A stretch of 64,000 nt of DNA, from contig NZ_JAAKZC010000004.1 in NCBI RefSeq assembly GCF_015230015.1, positions 1-64,000 on the forward strand, given 5' to 3'. This stretch comes from Campylobacter concisus. Its GTDB lineage: Bacteria; Campylobacterota; Campylobacteria; Campylobacterales; Campylobacteraceae. The position numbers and the translations under genes are program-made. This document shows, piece by piece, positions 38,818 through 48,751 of this stretch. The notes beneath the pieces are model-generated. The model was not told where the DNA came from. It did no database searches and saw nothing but the letters and a program-made list of their open reading frames with translations. How positions within the stretch are numbered: the first letter of the stretch is position 1; each line of letters starts with the position of its first letter.

Positions 38818-39468
38818 ATGACAGAACAAGAAGCACTAAATGAATTAGTAAGTATCGTAAATGGTGATGATCAAGTAGAGCCTGAAACAAACGAAGTGGC
38901 ACAAGAACCACAAGAACAGCCAACAGAGCAACCAGTAGCAACAGAAGAGCCAAAAAAAGAGGAGCTTAATATCGAGGCTATCAAGCAAGCAATGGCTGAA
39001 GCGCTAGCAGCAAAAGAGCAACCGCAAGAGCCATCACAACCACAGCTTGCCCCTGAAAAACAAGCACTACTTGATAGTTTAGGTCTTGGAAATCTTGACG
39101 CACTAAAAGCTCAAATGGATCAAATCACACAAGCACAAGCAGCACAAGCAGAGGAAGCTAGACGACAAGCAGTTTTTGACAAAAACCTAGCAGAGTTTAA
39201 AAAAGACTACCCAACAATACGCCCTGATGATCTAGCAGAGTTTGCAAAAGCTCACGGCATGAGTGATCTACTAGGCGAAAATTATGTAGGCTGGAAAGCA
39301 GTAGCAATGGGAATGATCAATGTAGCAAAAAGCAAAGAGAAGCCAGACGAAATTTTAAGCGGCTCAAATGCAAGCAGTGAGCTATCGGCGTTTGATAGAG
39401 CCAAAAAAGGCGAGAATGTGAGCGACGTAGAATATGGCGCAGAGCTTTTGAAACTAGCAGGATTATAA
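38818..39468 (+). CDS. Putative scaffolding protein
   Basis: 216 aa, strongly acidic and Gln/Glu/Pro-rich in the N-terminal 60 residues (EPETNEVAQEPQEQPTEQP), then a helical coiled coil (about 95-125, Ala/Gln-rich). A C-terminal helical domain (FDRAKKGENVSDVEYGAELLKLAGL) follows. Low complexity plus location between portal and capsid genes is typical of phage scaffold proteins. Family not certain. Confidence 0.6.
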   Translation: MTEQEALNELVSIVNGDDQVEPETNEVAQEPQEQPTEQPVATEEPKKEELNIEAIKQAMAEALAAKEQPQEPSQPQLAPEKQALLDSLGLGNLDALKAQMDQITQAQAAQAEEARRQAVFDKNLAEFKKDYPTIRPDDLAEFAKAHGMSDLLGENYVGWKAVAMGMINVAKSKEKPDEILSGSNASSELSAFDRAKKGENVSDVEYGAELLKLAGL

Positions 39469-39480
39469 GAGGAGTAAAAA

Positions 39481-39792
39481 ATGGCAGAAACTGAAAATGG
39501 CCTATTTGGAAATATTTTAGGCTGGCTTGGCGGTTCAAGTGGTGGAGATAAAAACGGTGTAGGTGGCACACCTAACTGGCTTACAGCTTTAGGAACTGGT
39601 GGTGCGTTATGGAGCGCTTATAATCAAAGCAAAATGGCAAAAAAAGCATTTAATCTAAATAAAGATGCTTACGATTTCAATAAAATGCTTTCACAAAGAC
39701 AGCTACAAAGAGAAAATCAAGCAAATCAAAATTTAGTCAATGCTTGGAACGCATCAAATTTTCACAAACAACAAGAGGACGAGGCTTACTAA
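39481..39792 (+). CDS. Putative small virion protein, 103 aa
   Basis: The N-terminus is Gly/Ser-rich (LFGNILGWLGGSSGGDKNGVGGTPNWLTALGTGGALWSAY), followed by an Asn/Gln-rich helix (KKAFNLNKDAYDFNKMLSQRQLQRENQANQNL). The pattern is like small DNA-ejection or internal virion proteins of podoviruses. Assignment is positional. Confidence 0.45.
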   Translation: MAETENGLFGNILGWLGGSSGGDKNGVGGTPNWLTALGTGGALWSAYNQSKMAKKAFNLNKDAYDFNKMLSQRQLQRENQANQNLVNAWNASNFHKQQEDEAY

Positions 39793-39818
39793 TCTAAGCC
39801 TCACAAAAAGGAGCAAAA

Positions 39819-40982
39819 ATGCCGTATTTTAACCCAAACAAAGTAGATTTTAACTACAACACCAACACAATAGACGCAGTAGGTGCAACTGGTAGAGCAT
39901 TATGGGACATTTACCAAGATAGCGTGAGAAATAACTTCACAAAGCAGAAATTAGCAGAGGAGAATAGATCAAATTTAGCAACCGAGCAAAATAATATAGA
40001 TAGGCTAAACGAAAACATACGTCACAATATTTCAACCGAAACTGAAACAGCGAATAACAATGCCATAAATCAAGGGCTTAAGCGTGACGAGCTTGGGATA
40101 AAAGGGCAAGAACTAAACCTAAAAGCAAACAAGTATCAAAACGATGCCCTCTATAACCATCTAATGGCAAATGTTGCTATGCAAAATGCAAACACAAACG
40201 CAAATAGACTTAATTTTGACGTACAAAGATACAATAATGGGTTAAATAGTGATAGTTTAGAAACCAATTTGGCATTTGAGAAGCTAGGGGCAAAGTTGCC
40301 TGATTGGGCAGAAAATATGTCTCCGCAAGAAGTGCAAGCTTACAAAAAAGCAGTTATAAACGTAGAGACAAATAAAGCTTTAAATGGGGCAAGTGGGTCT
40401 CTTGTGGATAGAAAACAACTAGCACAAAAATCAGTGCAAAACTTAAGCGACCTAAAAACACTGCTCGATAGCCTAAAAAGGGCGAAAGAAAAATATAGCT
40501 CTACAAACACTGGATGGCTTGATACTACATTGCATAGTGGGGCAAAATATTTGGGTTTTGACGGCAAGCAAATGAACGATTTTAGATCTGCTCTAAACAA
40601 CGCAATGCTTTTTGCAAAAGGCGTGTTTGGTGACGGTAAGATGTCAAATTTGCAATATCAGCAACTCATAAATAGTTTCCCAACTGGGGATGAAGCGAGC
40701 GATAAGGCTTTTATTTCAAATTATGACGCCACTCTTGACGCGTTGGGGTCATATTATAAAAATACAGTTGAACAAATGCAAAATGGGGGCGTTGATATGA
40801 GAGAGTTTGAAGGGATGCTCCCAGAGATACAGTCGCAGATTAACGGGCTTTATTACAACCCAAGAGGTGAGCCTGAAAAACAAAAAATCTCACCTCAAGA
40901 AGGACGAAGTATTGGGGCAAACAAAAACAACTCACAAAAAAATTATATAGACGCAAAAACACTTGGCATAAATTTTAGATAG
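39819..40982 (+). CDS. Putative internal virion/ejection protein, 387 aa
   Basis: The first 120 residues are Asn/Glu-rich helix with many heptad-like runs (LAEENRSNLATEQNNIDRLNENIRHNISTETETANNN). A helical domain follows (about 190-330) with LLDSLKRAKEKYSSTNTGWLDTT and YQQLINSFPTGDEASDKAFISNYD. No signal peptide. It is suited to a coiled internal or ejection protein next to the giant polyvalent protein. Not identified by family. Confidence 0.45.
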   Translation: MPYFNPNKVDFNYNTNTIDAVGATGRALWDIYQDSVRNNFTKQKLAEENRSNLATEQNNIDRLNENIRHNISTETETANNNAINQGLKRDELGIKGQELNLKANKYQNDALYNHLMANVAMQNANTNANRLNFDVQRYNNGLNSDSLETNLAFEKLGAKLPDWAENMSPQEVQAYKKAVINVETNKALNGASGSLVDRKQLAQKSVQNLSDLKTLLDSLKRAKEKYSSTNTGWLDTTLHSGAKYLGFDGKQMNDFRSALNNAMLFAKGVFGDGKMSNLQYQQLINSFPTGDEASDKAFISNYDATLDALGSYYKNTVEQMQNGGVDMREFEGMLPEIQSQINGLYYNPRGEPEKQKISPQEGRSIGANKNNSQKNYIDAKTLGINFR

Positions 40983-40993
40983 GAAACAAAAAA

Positions 40994-43900
40994 ATGGCTT
41001 GGATAAAAATACCTGAAAACAAAACTGAAATGCAGATAGGTGGCAACTGGGTAAAAATACCTAGTGGCATGAAAGAGGTCGAGATACCTGATAATTTATT
41101 AGGCACGCAACCAACAGCAAATAGCGCGCCAACTTATGCGCCGCCTGCTCCTGATATGAGTAAAGCAGTAGATGCTACACCAAAAGAAAAGACATGGTAT
41201 GACAAAGTTGGTGAGTTTGCGGATAAAATCTCTCCAATAAATGTCATAAAAGGGGTAGGTAAAGAGTTAGGGGGAATGCTTGAGTATTCTCATTATGACG
41301 GAGCTACTGGCAAAGAATTAGAAGCAAAAAAGGCTACTGAAGCCCTAGCAAGAGCAAAACACGCAAGCGATGATAGGAACATTATCTCACAGCTTACAGG
41401 TGACGAGAGTAAAGATCAGGCGGTGAAAGAAAGAACTGAAAATTTGCTCTACAACTGGGCTAAAAAGAATAATTATGATGACGTAAGAGAGGCTAATGGT
41501 AAGTATTATTTACAAAAAGGAGATAATTTTATCCCAGTAGATGAGCCAGGTATAGGCGATAGCGTCTCAACCTACCTAAACGAAATGGGCGTGCCCATGG
41601 GAGCAATAACTCTAGCGTCTAATCTTTTACCAAATAAAAAACTAAGTGCAGCACAAAAGGCGGTAACTGCTGCTCTTGGTACAGCTGGAGCATCTGGTAT
41701 TGGTGCCGCAATGGACGTTTTTGCCGATAAAAGAATTTTAGGCGATGATAGCATAACCACTGATGATTATTTAAAACACGCTTTGCGTGGCGCAAGCGAT
41801 GATGCTTTAGTCTCGGCTCCACTAGCAGCAATGGCATCGCCAGCAGTTAAAGAAGCGTTAAAAAAAGGGGCAAAAACAGCTTCTGATCTATCACTTGTAA
41901 AACCTCTTGCAAGATATGTAATAAATGACAATATTGGTGGGGCTGAAAAAGCAATAATGGATAAATTAGGCGGAGAGGCAAACACGGCAGCAGCTCAAAA
42001 TTTATCTAAAAATGCACTTGGCGATGACCTTTATAGGACTTTACTAAACGACAACCAAGCTTATGCTTTACCAAAAGTTGGCAATGAAAAGATACAAAAA
42101 GGCATTAACTACGTAAACGATAATATCTTAGCTCCAGCCCAAAAAATAACAAGAGATATGATAAAGGGTGAGGGGACAAGAGAGCGAGAAATGGATCTAT
42201 TTTTAACTGCTCTTGGTAACGACGCTAAGGGAGCAGATATAATTGCCGATGCAGTTGCAAGAGACCCAAAAAGCTTTTCAAAAATTTATAAAATGTCAAG
42301 CGACTTAAACGCAGACGCAAAAAGTGCTTTTCTTAATATGATAGAAAAGAAAAAGACAGCAGATATTTTAAGCGGATACGAAAAACGCACAAAAGATAAT
42401 TTTGGCGAGGTGATAAATGCTCTTGATGATGCTTTTGTAGGCAAAGAAGCAAGCGCAAATTTACTCCAAGCTAAGCATGAACTTGGCACTCAGGCGTTAA
42501 GATTGCCAGCAGGGTATAGAGATAGTACATTAGAGTTATTAGGGAATACCAAAGGCTTTAAAGGGCTTAATGAAGTAAGAAACGTGCTAAGTGCTGATAT
42601 GGCAAGGCTAACTGCTCCTGATGCTATCACAGCAGGTACCAAAAAAACACTTGGCAAGATGATAGAAGCAGTAGATAATGCAATAGACAATGTCGCCGAG
42701 CAAGCTTTTGGCAACCCAGCTCTTAGTCAAAAAGCAAAAGATGTTTTAAAACAAGCAAGAAGCGAATACGCTCTTTTTAAAGAACTTCAAAACTCTAAAA
42801 TTTACCATGATGTAATGGGTGAGCTAAAGAGTAGTGGCGATATAACAAACTCACTCTTAAAAGCTCTTAATGCGGAAAATGGCTTAGATTTAAAAGCTCT
42901 TACAGCCAGATTAAGCAGTAGCGAACAAGAAGCATTAGAAACTAACTTAATCCGTGGTGTAATAGAAAAATTTACCAAAGATGGAATAACTGACTTTTCT
43001 AAAGTAAGCAATACTTTAGAAAATGCTCCGTTTGAGAGTAAAAGAGCGGTGGAGATAATGGGAGAGCTAAATAAAAAAGCTCCTATACTAAATAACACAT
43101 CTTCACTGCTTGAAAAGCTAACAGCGATTAATCCAAAAGCTAAAGAGCTACAACAAGGCATAGGGCATTCAGTAACTGGAGCACTTATGACAATGAAGAG
43201 AAATTTAGCCATTGAAAGGTTAAAATCACTGCTCCCAGTATTAGGCAATGACGCATCTTTAAAAAATCATATAAGAAATGCAATTAATAATGCAGGCGAT
43301 CTAAAAAGTGTTATTAATAATCTTGAAAAGATAGAGATAAAAGATGCACCAGAGAACTCAACTAAACTATTAGAAGCTTTTAAAAACGAGGTAAAGGCGT
43401 TAAGAGAAGAGGCTCAAAACGCAGAAATAAAAGGGGATAATTTCATCACAAAAGAAAGTCCAGCGCCAAAAAGTGATTTAAATGTAAAAATTAGCGTGGA
43501 TGACTGGGTGAGGGAACTATCAGAAATAAATAATAACGAGCTTAGTGCAAATTTATTTATTTTACAAAATAAGCACCCTGAACTTTTTAAAAAGCCAAGC
43601 GATGTGTATAGGCTGCTAAAAGAGATAAAAAATAACCCAACTCACTTTTTTAAAAACAACCGTCCAGATATAGCTTTAATAGCTAAGGTCTTAGAAGACG
43701 GGAGTGTAGGGAAGCTTGGCATAGTAAAAGAAAGTGGGCTTGTAGGACACTTATCAAAAAGCACAAATAAAAATGAGATGGATAGACTAAGAAAAGTTAA
43801 TGAGAAAGAGCTAAAGGTAGGAACGCCATATCCTACACTCCAACGTGCTGATGTTAATCAGGTTGGACCGACGGCTGGTGCAAAAAGCACATTCTCTAGC

Positions 43901-46033
43901 TCTGATGAAAGCATTATACCACAAAAAGACAAAAATACTAAAACAATAAATGCAAGCCCACATATAGCAAGTGGCTTACTTGGTGGCACAGCAAATGGTG
44001 CTGATGAAAATGGCAACGTTAGCCCTGAAGAGTTTGCAAAAGGTTTTATATATGCATTGTTTGGATCAAAATTTAGTGCTTCAGCAGTTAAACGCATAAG
44101 CCCAGAGCTTTACAATTCTATTCTTGGGCTTGGCAAAAAGATGCCGCAAATGGTGAAAGATAATCCAAAATTATTAACTAAAATTTATGGATCAGCAAAG
44201 AGCAATAGTATAAATTCTTTTGCAGGAGAAAAGGCACTTAATGCTAGTGCTAATAAACTCTCAAAAGCTAAAGCTATGCTAGAAAAAGGCGAAGATGAAG
44301 TTAAGATTTGGCAAAGCACTGGTTGGTATAAAGATAAAGATGGCGCTTGGAAGTTTGAGATAGATGATAGCCCAGCTAAAATCAAAAATCAAAACGCAGA
44401 TAAATTAGGCGACTTACTAGAGCATAAAGAGTTATTTAAAGCATATCCTGAGCTGAAGGATATAAACGTAGTAAAAATAAAAGATGAACTTTACAATAAA
44501 AACTTAAAGGATTGGCACAAAGAGAGCTCCCCACTAACTAAAAACACAGATGGAACCCCCAAAATTTTTTATCATGGGACTAAAAAATCAAATATAAGCG
44601 AGTTTGACCAAAAGTTTGATAAAAGTAAGTGGGGGTTTTTCTTTACAACTGATAAAGGGTTGAGCGAGGAATATTCAAAAGGGCGATATGGGCTAAAAGA
44701 ACCAAATAGCGGAGTTATGGAGGTATATATAAATGCCAAAAAGCCTTTTGATTTAAGAGAAGAAATCACAAAGGATACTGCTAATAAATATCAAGCATTG
44801 CTTGGGAATTTAGCAAAAAGAGATGACATAAAAAATGGTGTTGGTAAAAGTCTTTATGAATATATAAAAAATACCAACCTAAAACAATATGATACAAAGG
44901 CAAGAGCGTTTAAAGATAAATTGCAAAATGCAGGATATGATAGCATTATATTAGACGATAACGTAATAGTTGCATTTAACCCAAACCAAATAAAACATGT
45001 GAAAAACAATGGAAATTTTAATAAAGAAAATGATATTTATGCATCAGGTAATAAAGGCTATTACGACCCAGTTAAAAAAGAAATTGGTCTTAGAGAAATA
45101 GCAGATAAATCAACCTTAATGCACGAAATCCAACACGCCATACAAGATATTGAAGGGTTTGCAAAAGGGAGCAACACAAATGATAAAAAATATGCCCTCT
45201 CCCATGGTGAAGCCGAAGCAAGGAATGTACAAAATAGGCTCGACCTAAATAAAAAAGATAGAGCTTATCCGCATGAGACCTTTGACGTAAATCCAAATGA
45301 TACATTTGTAAGTAGAGAAGACGGAGTAAATTTTAGTCAAAAACTACCTGAGCTAAAAGAAAAAAGAGGCATCTATAATGTTACATATAATGGCAAGAAC
45401 TCTACACAAATAAAGCAAGATTTAGACAACATAAATGATGCTATCAAGTATGAACGAGGCAATATTGGTAAAGGAGCGAAGCATATAAGCATCAGGCACT
45501 TAGATGATGAAAATAAGGCTGGTTTTGTTACGAAAGAGGAATTGCTAAATTTGGGTGAAAATGTGCGTAATTTTATTAAAGAACACAAAGAGCCATTTGT
45601 AAATAAGAAAAATGCTCGTATTTATGAGTGGGAAGATGATAAAGGTGTCAGGTTTAAGCTAGTAGTTAGTAATAAAAATGGCGAAGGGAGAGGGTTACCG
45701 CTTGGCAAAAGCCAAGACGTGTCCTCAATTACTAATGACCTTCGCCCAGCCACGAAAAAGGGATTAAGCCCAAGTGGCAGCCTTGATGACATTATAACCT
45801 TTTATTCTGATAGAAACTTAAAAGAGCCTATGAAGTTTGAAAACCCAAAGCTTAAGCTACTTGATGCGATAGACACAAGTAGCGATAAGGTAGGCTTAAT
45901 TAAGAAAGTGCTACTAAATAAAGATATAAGCGACGGAGTAAAAGCTAAAGCAGTAAATAGGCTAACTAAAAATAAAATTAGTCAAGGTGTAAAAAATAGC
46001 TATATATCTACTAAAAACTCCAATAATAATTAA
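40994..46033 (+). CDS. Giant polyvalent protein: ART-like, zincin and nuclease-like regions
   Basis: 1,679 aa. Residues about 1-40 hold KIPENKTEMQIGGNWVKIPSGMKEV. A Gly/Ala hydrophobic stretch at about 200-245 could insert in membranes. A long helical region runs to about 830. A first nuclease-like region lies near 890-915 (NNRPDIALIAKVLEDGSVGKLGIVKE), an ADP-ribosyltransferase-like region near 1190-1340 (YHGTKKSN, GFFFTTD, AFNPNQIK), and a zincin site HEIQH near 1376. A C-terminal nuclease-like region covers about 1490-1560 (HISIRHL ... IYEWEDDKGVRFKLVVS). This matches 'polyvalent proteins' injected with phage or plasmid DNA. It may disarm or modify host targets at infection. Confidence 0.7.
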   Translation: MAWIKIPENKTEMQIGGNWVKIPSGMKEVEIPDNLLGTQPTANSAPTYAPPAPDMSKAVDATPKEKTWYDKVGEFADKISPINVIKGVGKELGGMLEYSHYDGATGKELEAKKATEALARAKHASDDRNIISQLTGDESKDQAVKERTENLLYNWAKKNNYDDVREANGKYYLQKGDNFIPVDEPGIGDSVSTYLNEMGVPMGAITLASNLLPNKKLSAAQKAVTAALGTAGASGIGAAMDVFADKRILGDDSITTDDYLKHALRGASDDALVSAPLAAMASPAVKEALKKGAKTASDLSLVKPLARYVINDNIGGAEKAIMDKLGGEANTAAAQNLSKNALGDDLYRTLLNDNQAYALPKVGNEKIQKGINYVNDNILAPAQKITRDMIKGEGTREREMDLFLTALGNDAKGADIIADAVARDPKSFSKIYKMSSDLNADAKSAFLNMIEKKKTADILSGYEKRTKDNFGEVINALDDAFVGKEASANLLQAKHELGTQALRLPAGYRDSTLELLGNTKGFKGLNEVRNVLSADMARLTAPDAITAGTKKTLGKMIEAVDNAIDNVAEQAFGNPALSQKAKDVLKQARSEYALFKELQNSKIYHDVMGELKSSGDITNSLLKALNAENGLDLKALTARLSSSEQEALETNLIRGVIEKFTKDGITDFSKVSNTLENAPFESKRAVEIMGELNKKAPILNNTSSLLEKLTAINPKAKELQQGIGHSVTGALMTMKRNLAIERLKSLLPVLGNDASLKNHIRNAINNAGDLKSVINNLEKIEIKDAPENSTKLLEAFKNEVKALREEAQNAEIKGDNFITKESPAPKSDLNVKISVDDWVRELSEINNNELSANLFILQNKHPELFKKPSDVYRLLKEIKNNPTHFFKNNRPDIALIAKVLEDGSVGKLGIVKESGLVGHLSKSTNKNEMDRLRKVNEKELKVGTPYPTLQRADVNQVGPTAGAKSTFSSSDESIIPQKDKNTKTINASPHIASGLLGGTANGADENGNVSPEEFAKGFIYALFGSKFSASAVKRISPELYNSILGLGKKMPQMVKDNPKLLTKIYGSAKSNSINSFAGEKALNASANKLSKAKAMLEKGEDEVKIWQSTGWYKDKDGAWKFEIDDSPAKIKNQNADKLGDLLEHKELFKAYPELKDINVVKIKDELYNKNLKDWHKESSPLTKNTDGTPKIFYHGTKKSNISEFDQKFDKSKWGFFFTTDKGLSEEYSKGRYGLKEPNSGVMEVYINAKKPFDLREEITKDTANKYQALLGNLAKRDDIKNGVGKSLYEYIKNTNLKQYDTKARAFKDKLQNAGYDSIILDDNVIVAFNPNQIKHVKNNGNFNKENDIYASGNKGYYDPVKKEIGLREIADKSTLMHEIQHAIQDIEGFAKGSNTNDKKYALSHGEAEARNVQNRLDLNKKDRAYPHETFDVNPNDTFVSREDGVNFSQKLPELKEKRGIYNVTYNGKNSTQIKQDLDNINDAIKYERGNIGKGAKHISIRHLDDENKAGFVTKEELLNLGENVRNFIKEHKEPFVNKKNARIYEWEDDKGVRFKLVVSNKNGEGRGLPLGKSQDVSSITNDLRPATKKGLSPSGSLDDIITFYSDRNLKEPMKFENPKLKLLDAIDTSSDKVGLIKKVLLNKDISDGVKAKAVNRLTKNKISQGVKNSYISTKNSNNN

Positions 46034-46035
46034 AA

Positions 46036-46064
46036 AGCCCTATCTTTTAGGGCTCACTTTTTTT
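46036..46064 (+). terminator. Rho-independent terminator after the polyvalent gene
   Basis: AGCCCTA-TCTTT-TAGGGCT (7-bp stem) is followed by CAC and eight T's. It separates the polyvalent gene from the capsid gene, implying a separate strong promoter for capsid between 46065 and 46150; no clear -10 box is seen there. Confidence 0.75.
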
Positions 46065-46164
46065 AAAAACACTAAATTTTCTTTTTGATTTTCTCAAAAT
46101 TGGGTAGATTTGACACAGCCCTTAATGATAAATTGCCATTAAATTGCATAAAAGGAGCAAAGAA

Positions 46165-47148
46165 ATGGCAATAACTACAACTGGGTTTCAAGCCCCAGCT
46201 ACAAAACGTGAAGGCTTAAAGCCCTCAGTCTATGAAAACATAATCTTAATAGGTGCTGACGAGACGCCTATACTTAAACTAATTGGCACTTCAAGTGTTA
46301 AAGGTATAGAGCACTCTTGGCTAACTGACAGCTTAGCTGCCCCAAAGAAAAATGCACAGCTAGAGATTTCTGACTTTGATGATCAGATCAAATCAAGCGT
46401 GCAAAAGACTTCAAATGCGGTGCAAATTTTCACTTCAAACGTTAGCGTTTCAAGAAGTATGCAAGCAGTGGCTACTTACGGCGGTAAAGAGCTAGAGCGT
46501 GAGACAGCTAAAAGAGCGAAAGAGCATAAGCTAGATATGGAGTATGCCATTTTTGGTCTTGGTCGTGATGCTGATGTTAAAAAGAGCGTGTTTAAAGCAC
46601 CGAGCGTTAGAACTGACGCAACAGCTGGCGAAATGGCAGGCTTATTTTATTTCTTGGCTAAAGGTGCGGCTGCATTTGCAAGTGGTAAGCGTGGCAATGT
46701 TGTAGCATTTGATAGCTCAGGCGATTGGAAAGGTACTCCAGCAGCACTAACCGAAACTGTGCTATCACAACTACTTCAAAATATTTGGGATGCAGGCACA
46801 ACTCCAAAAGATGTGTTTATCGGTGCGGAATTAAAACCAGCTATCAATAAAATAGCAACTCGTCAATTTGGCAATGAGAAAAATATCAACTCTAGCGTTG
46901 TTAGTCTAGACACTGACTTTGGCAGGGTAAATTTTAGACTTCACCGCTTCTTGAGCCCTAAATACGGCTTGGGCGATTGTATCATCGCTGGCGATTTTGA
47001 CTACATGAAAAATGGTCTATTAGTGCCAACTGAACTAAAAGACGTGACTACTTCAAAAACAGCTATCCAAAAGAGATACTACACAGAAAGTTGTATAGAG
47101 GTAAGAAACGCAGACGCATTTGCAATAGGCGTTGGCTTAAAGGCTTAG
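46165..47148 (+). CDS. Major capsid protein (SU10/DUF5309-type)
   Basis: 327 aa from ATG 46165, preceded by AAAAGGAGC; a frame starting at 46144 adds seven residues before that site. Hallmarks: VYENIILIGADETPILKLIGTSSVKGIEHSWLTDSLAAPKKN near the N-terminus, KTSNAVQIFTSNVSVSRSMQAVATYG, EHKLDMEYAIFGLGRD, and TDFGRVNFRLHRFLSPKYGLGDCIIAGDFDYMKNGLLVP in the C-terminal third. This is the HK97-fold SU10-like capsid pattern. It directly follows a terminator, so it is probably expressed from its own promoter. Confidence 0.75.
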   Translation: MAITTTGFQAPATKREGLKPSVYENIILIGADETPILKLIGTSSVKGIEHSWLTDSLAAPKKNAQLEISDFDDQIKSSVQKTSNAVQIFTSNVSVSRSMQAVATYGGKELERETAKRAKEHKLDMEYAIFGLGRDADVKKSVFKAPSVRTDATAGEMAGLFYFLAKGAAAFASGKRGNVVAFDSSGDWKGTPAALTETVLSQLLQNIWDAGTTPKDVFIGAELKPAINKIATRQFGNEKNINSSVVSLDTDFGRVNFRLHRFLSPKYGLGDCIIAGDFDYMKNGLLVPTELKDVTTSKTAIQKRYYTESCIEVRNADAFAIGVGLKA

Positions 47149-47150
47149 TA

Positions 47151-47528
47151 ATGCTTTGCACTGAAGCCAAAAAACATTTGAGCTTTAAAACGACAGCAGG
47201 GGTTAAGCTCCCTGCTGATGATATGCTTGGCTCGCTATTTTTAGAGGCTATGCTTTTTTGCTGTGATAAGTGTGTACCAAATGTGCTTATTAGAAAACAT
47301 AGTAGTGAAAAAGTATATCGAAACATTGAAGGAAACTGCTTTATTTGTGTGCCAGATGTACCAAATTTTAGTAACGACAAAGAGCACTTGCAAATAGACG
47401 AGAGCTTGAGTTATGCAGTGATTAACTACGTAGCTTTTTTAATAAACAAAGACACTTACTACCGCACGCTAGCACTTGAAATAATAGCTGATTATAACGC
47501 AAATAATGGAGTGGAGTTTGGCATATGA
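47151..47528 (+). CDS. Head-tail connector candidate, 125 aa
   Basis: Starts MLCTEAKKHLSFKTTAGVKLPADDMLGSLFLEAMLFCCDKCVPNVLI two bp after the capsid stop. A longer reading from 47091 lies inside the capsid gene and lacks a site. The size and place right behind the capsid gene suggest a head-completion or connector protein. Family not recognised. Confidence 0.5.
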   Translation: MLCTEAKKHLSFKTTAGVKLPADDMLGSLFLEAMLFCCDKCVPNVLIRKHSSEKVYRNIEGNCFICVPDVPNFSNDKEHLQIDESLSYAVINYVAFLINKDTYYRTLALEIIADYNANNGVEFGI

Positions 47529-47668
47529 GAGATTTAGAAAAAATAGAAGTTGTGGGATTGAAACTAAGCAATATAGACCTTTTGCAGTTTTTTAAGGATA
47601 TGGCGAAATGTTTAAAAAAATGCAATGAAGCAATCAAAAAAGCAGGGATAAAAAATGGTAAGCATTGA
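47525..47668 (+). CDS. 47-aa small virion-region protein
   Basis: ATG 47525 overlaps the previous stop (ATGAGA). The peptide MRDLEKIEVVGLKLSNIDLL then QFFKDMAKCLKKCNEAIKKA plus GIKNGKH is helical and basic. Its end overlaps the fibre gene by 14 bp. Function unknown. Confidence 0.45.
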   Translation: MRDLEKIEVVGLKLSNIDLLQFFKDMAKCLKKCNEAIKKAGIKNGKH

Positions 47669-48743
47669 AGAATTAAAGTTAGGGAATGAAACATTAGAGG
47701 CATTAAAATATCTACTCATAAATGTTAGTGAGCTTGAAGGTGAGCTAAAAACAATAGATATGGAAGAGCTAAGGCAAAACAATGTCTTGGCAAAAGAGCA
47801 AGCAAAAACTTTGCAAGACACCAAAAATATACTTGAGAGTATGGGGAGTGAAATTATAGAAAAAAGGGCTCAGCTTGACGTACTTTTTGATAGCTTTAAT
47901 AAAGAGAAAGCAGACTTTGATGCAAAAAATAGAGTAATTTTAGAAAATTATCCTCTCATTGTTGCAACTGCTGAAAAAATAGACCAAATAAAAGAAAATT
48001 TAGCTGAAGCTAAAGAGGTTTTAGAAACTATAAAACCACTAGAACAAAAAACACAAAATGTTCTTAACGAGATAGTAAAAACTCAAGAAAAGCTCACCGA
48101 ACTTAATGCTCTTAAAAAAAAGATAGAAAACCTCAGTGCTTTAGGGCTGATAAATGACACTCTTGTTGATACTGATCACACATATTCAAGCAGTAAGATA
48201 AATGAGTTAATAAATAGTACCTCACTATCTACCACTGCCAGTTTAAAAAGCTTTGTATCAAATGAAGTAAAAGTGTCAAGTAATGGGTTAAAAGAGAGTA
48301 TAGCTTCTGCAAAAGCCGAAATGTCAAGCGATACTACGAGAAAAATAACATCACTAAAAGAGGTACTTGATGCCTCTATAAATACAAAGGCAAATAGTGG
48401 GGCTAGCTATCTAAAACAAGAGTGCGATGATAAATTTGCCAAGATCGATCAAGTCATAGGGGTAAATCAAACCACAAAAGTGGTGACAACACAAAGAGCC
48501 TTCAATATTTTTTATGAGAATACAACAGATAAAGTAATAGTGCTTTATATAGATGTATGGAATAATGGCGTTATCACACAACTAGCGCTTAATGTCACTA
48601 TCGGATCCGCTACTCTCACATCATCAAACACGGCTACTACAACATCGGCAACGCACACAAACATAACCGTACTGATACCACCAAAAACAAGGTACAAAGT
48701 CACATCAAATGGGGCTCTTTACAGCTGGATAGAGCTTAGTTAG
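47655..48743 (+). CDS. Tail fibre-like protein
   Basis: 362 aa. The N-terminal two-thirds is predominantly coiled coil (about residues 20-160). A DTDHTYSSSKINELI segment (about residue 174), common in phage fibres, follows. A Ser/Thr-rich shaft and a beta-rich C-terminal head (AFNIFYENTTDKVIVLYIDVWNNGVITQLALNVTIGS ... SNGALYSWIELS) complete it. It is followed by a putative fibre-assembly chaperone. It probably recognises the host surface. Confidence 0.7.
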   Translation: MVSIEELKLGNETLEALKYLLINVSELEGELKTIDMEELRQNNVLAKEQAKTLQDTKNILESMGSEIIEKRAQLDVLFDSFNKEKADFDAKNRVILENYPLIVATAEKIDQIKENLAEAKEVLETIKPLEQKTQNVLNEIVKTQEKLTELNALKKKIENLSALGLINDTLVDTDHTYSSSKINELINSTSLSTTASLKSFVSNEVKVSSNGLKESIASAKAEMSSDTTRKITSLKEVLDASINTKANSGASYLKQECDDKFAKIDQVIGVNQTTKVVTTQRAFNIFYENTTDKVIVLYIDVWNNGVITQLALNVTIGSATLTSSNTATTTSATHTNITVLIPPKTRYKVTSNGALYSWIELS

Positions 48744-48751
48744 GAGGAAAA

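Noticed and set aside
42802..43248. Leftward gene inside the 1,679-aa gene
   Set aside because: The frame is a shadow of the long rightward gene, with Ser/Leu/Phe-rich composition typical of reverse-strand artefacts.
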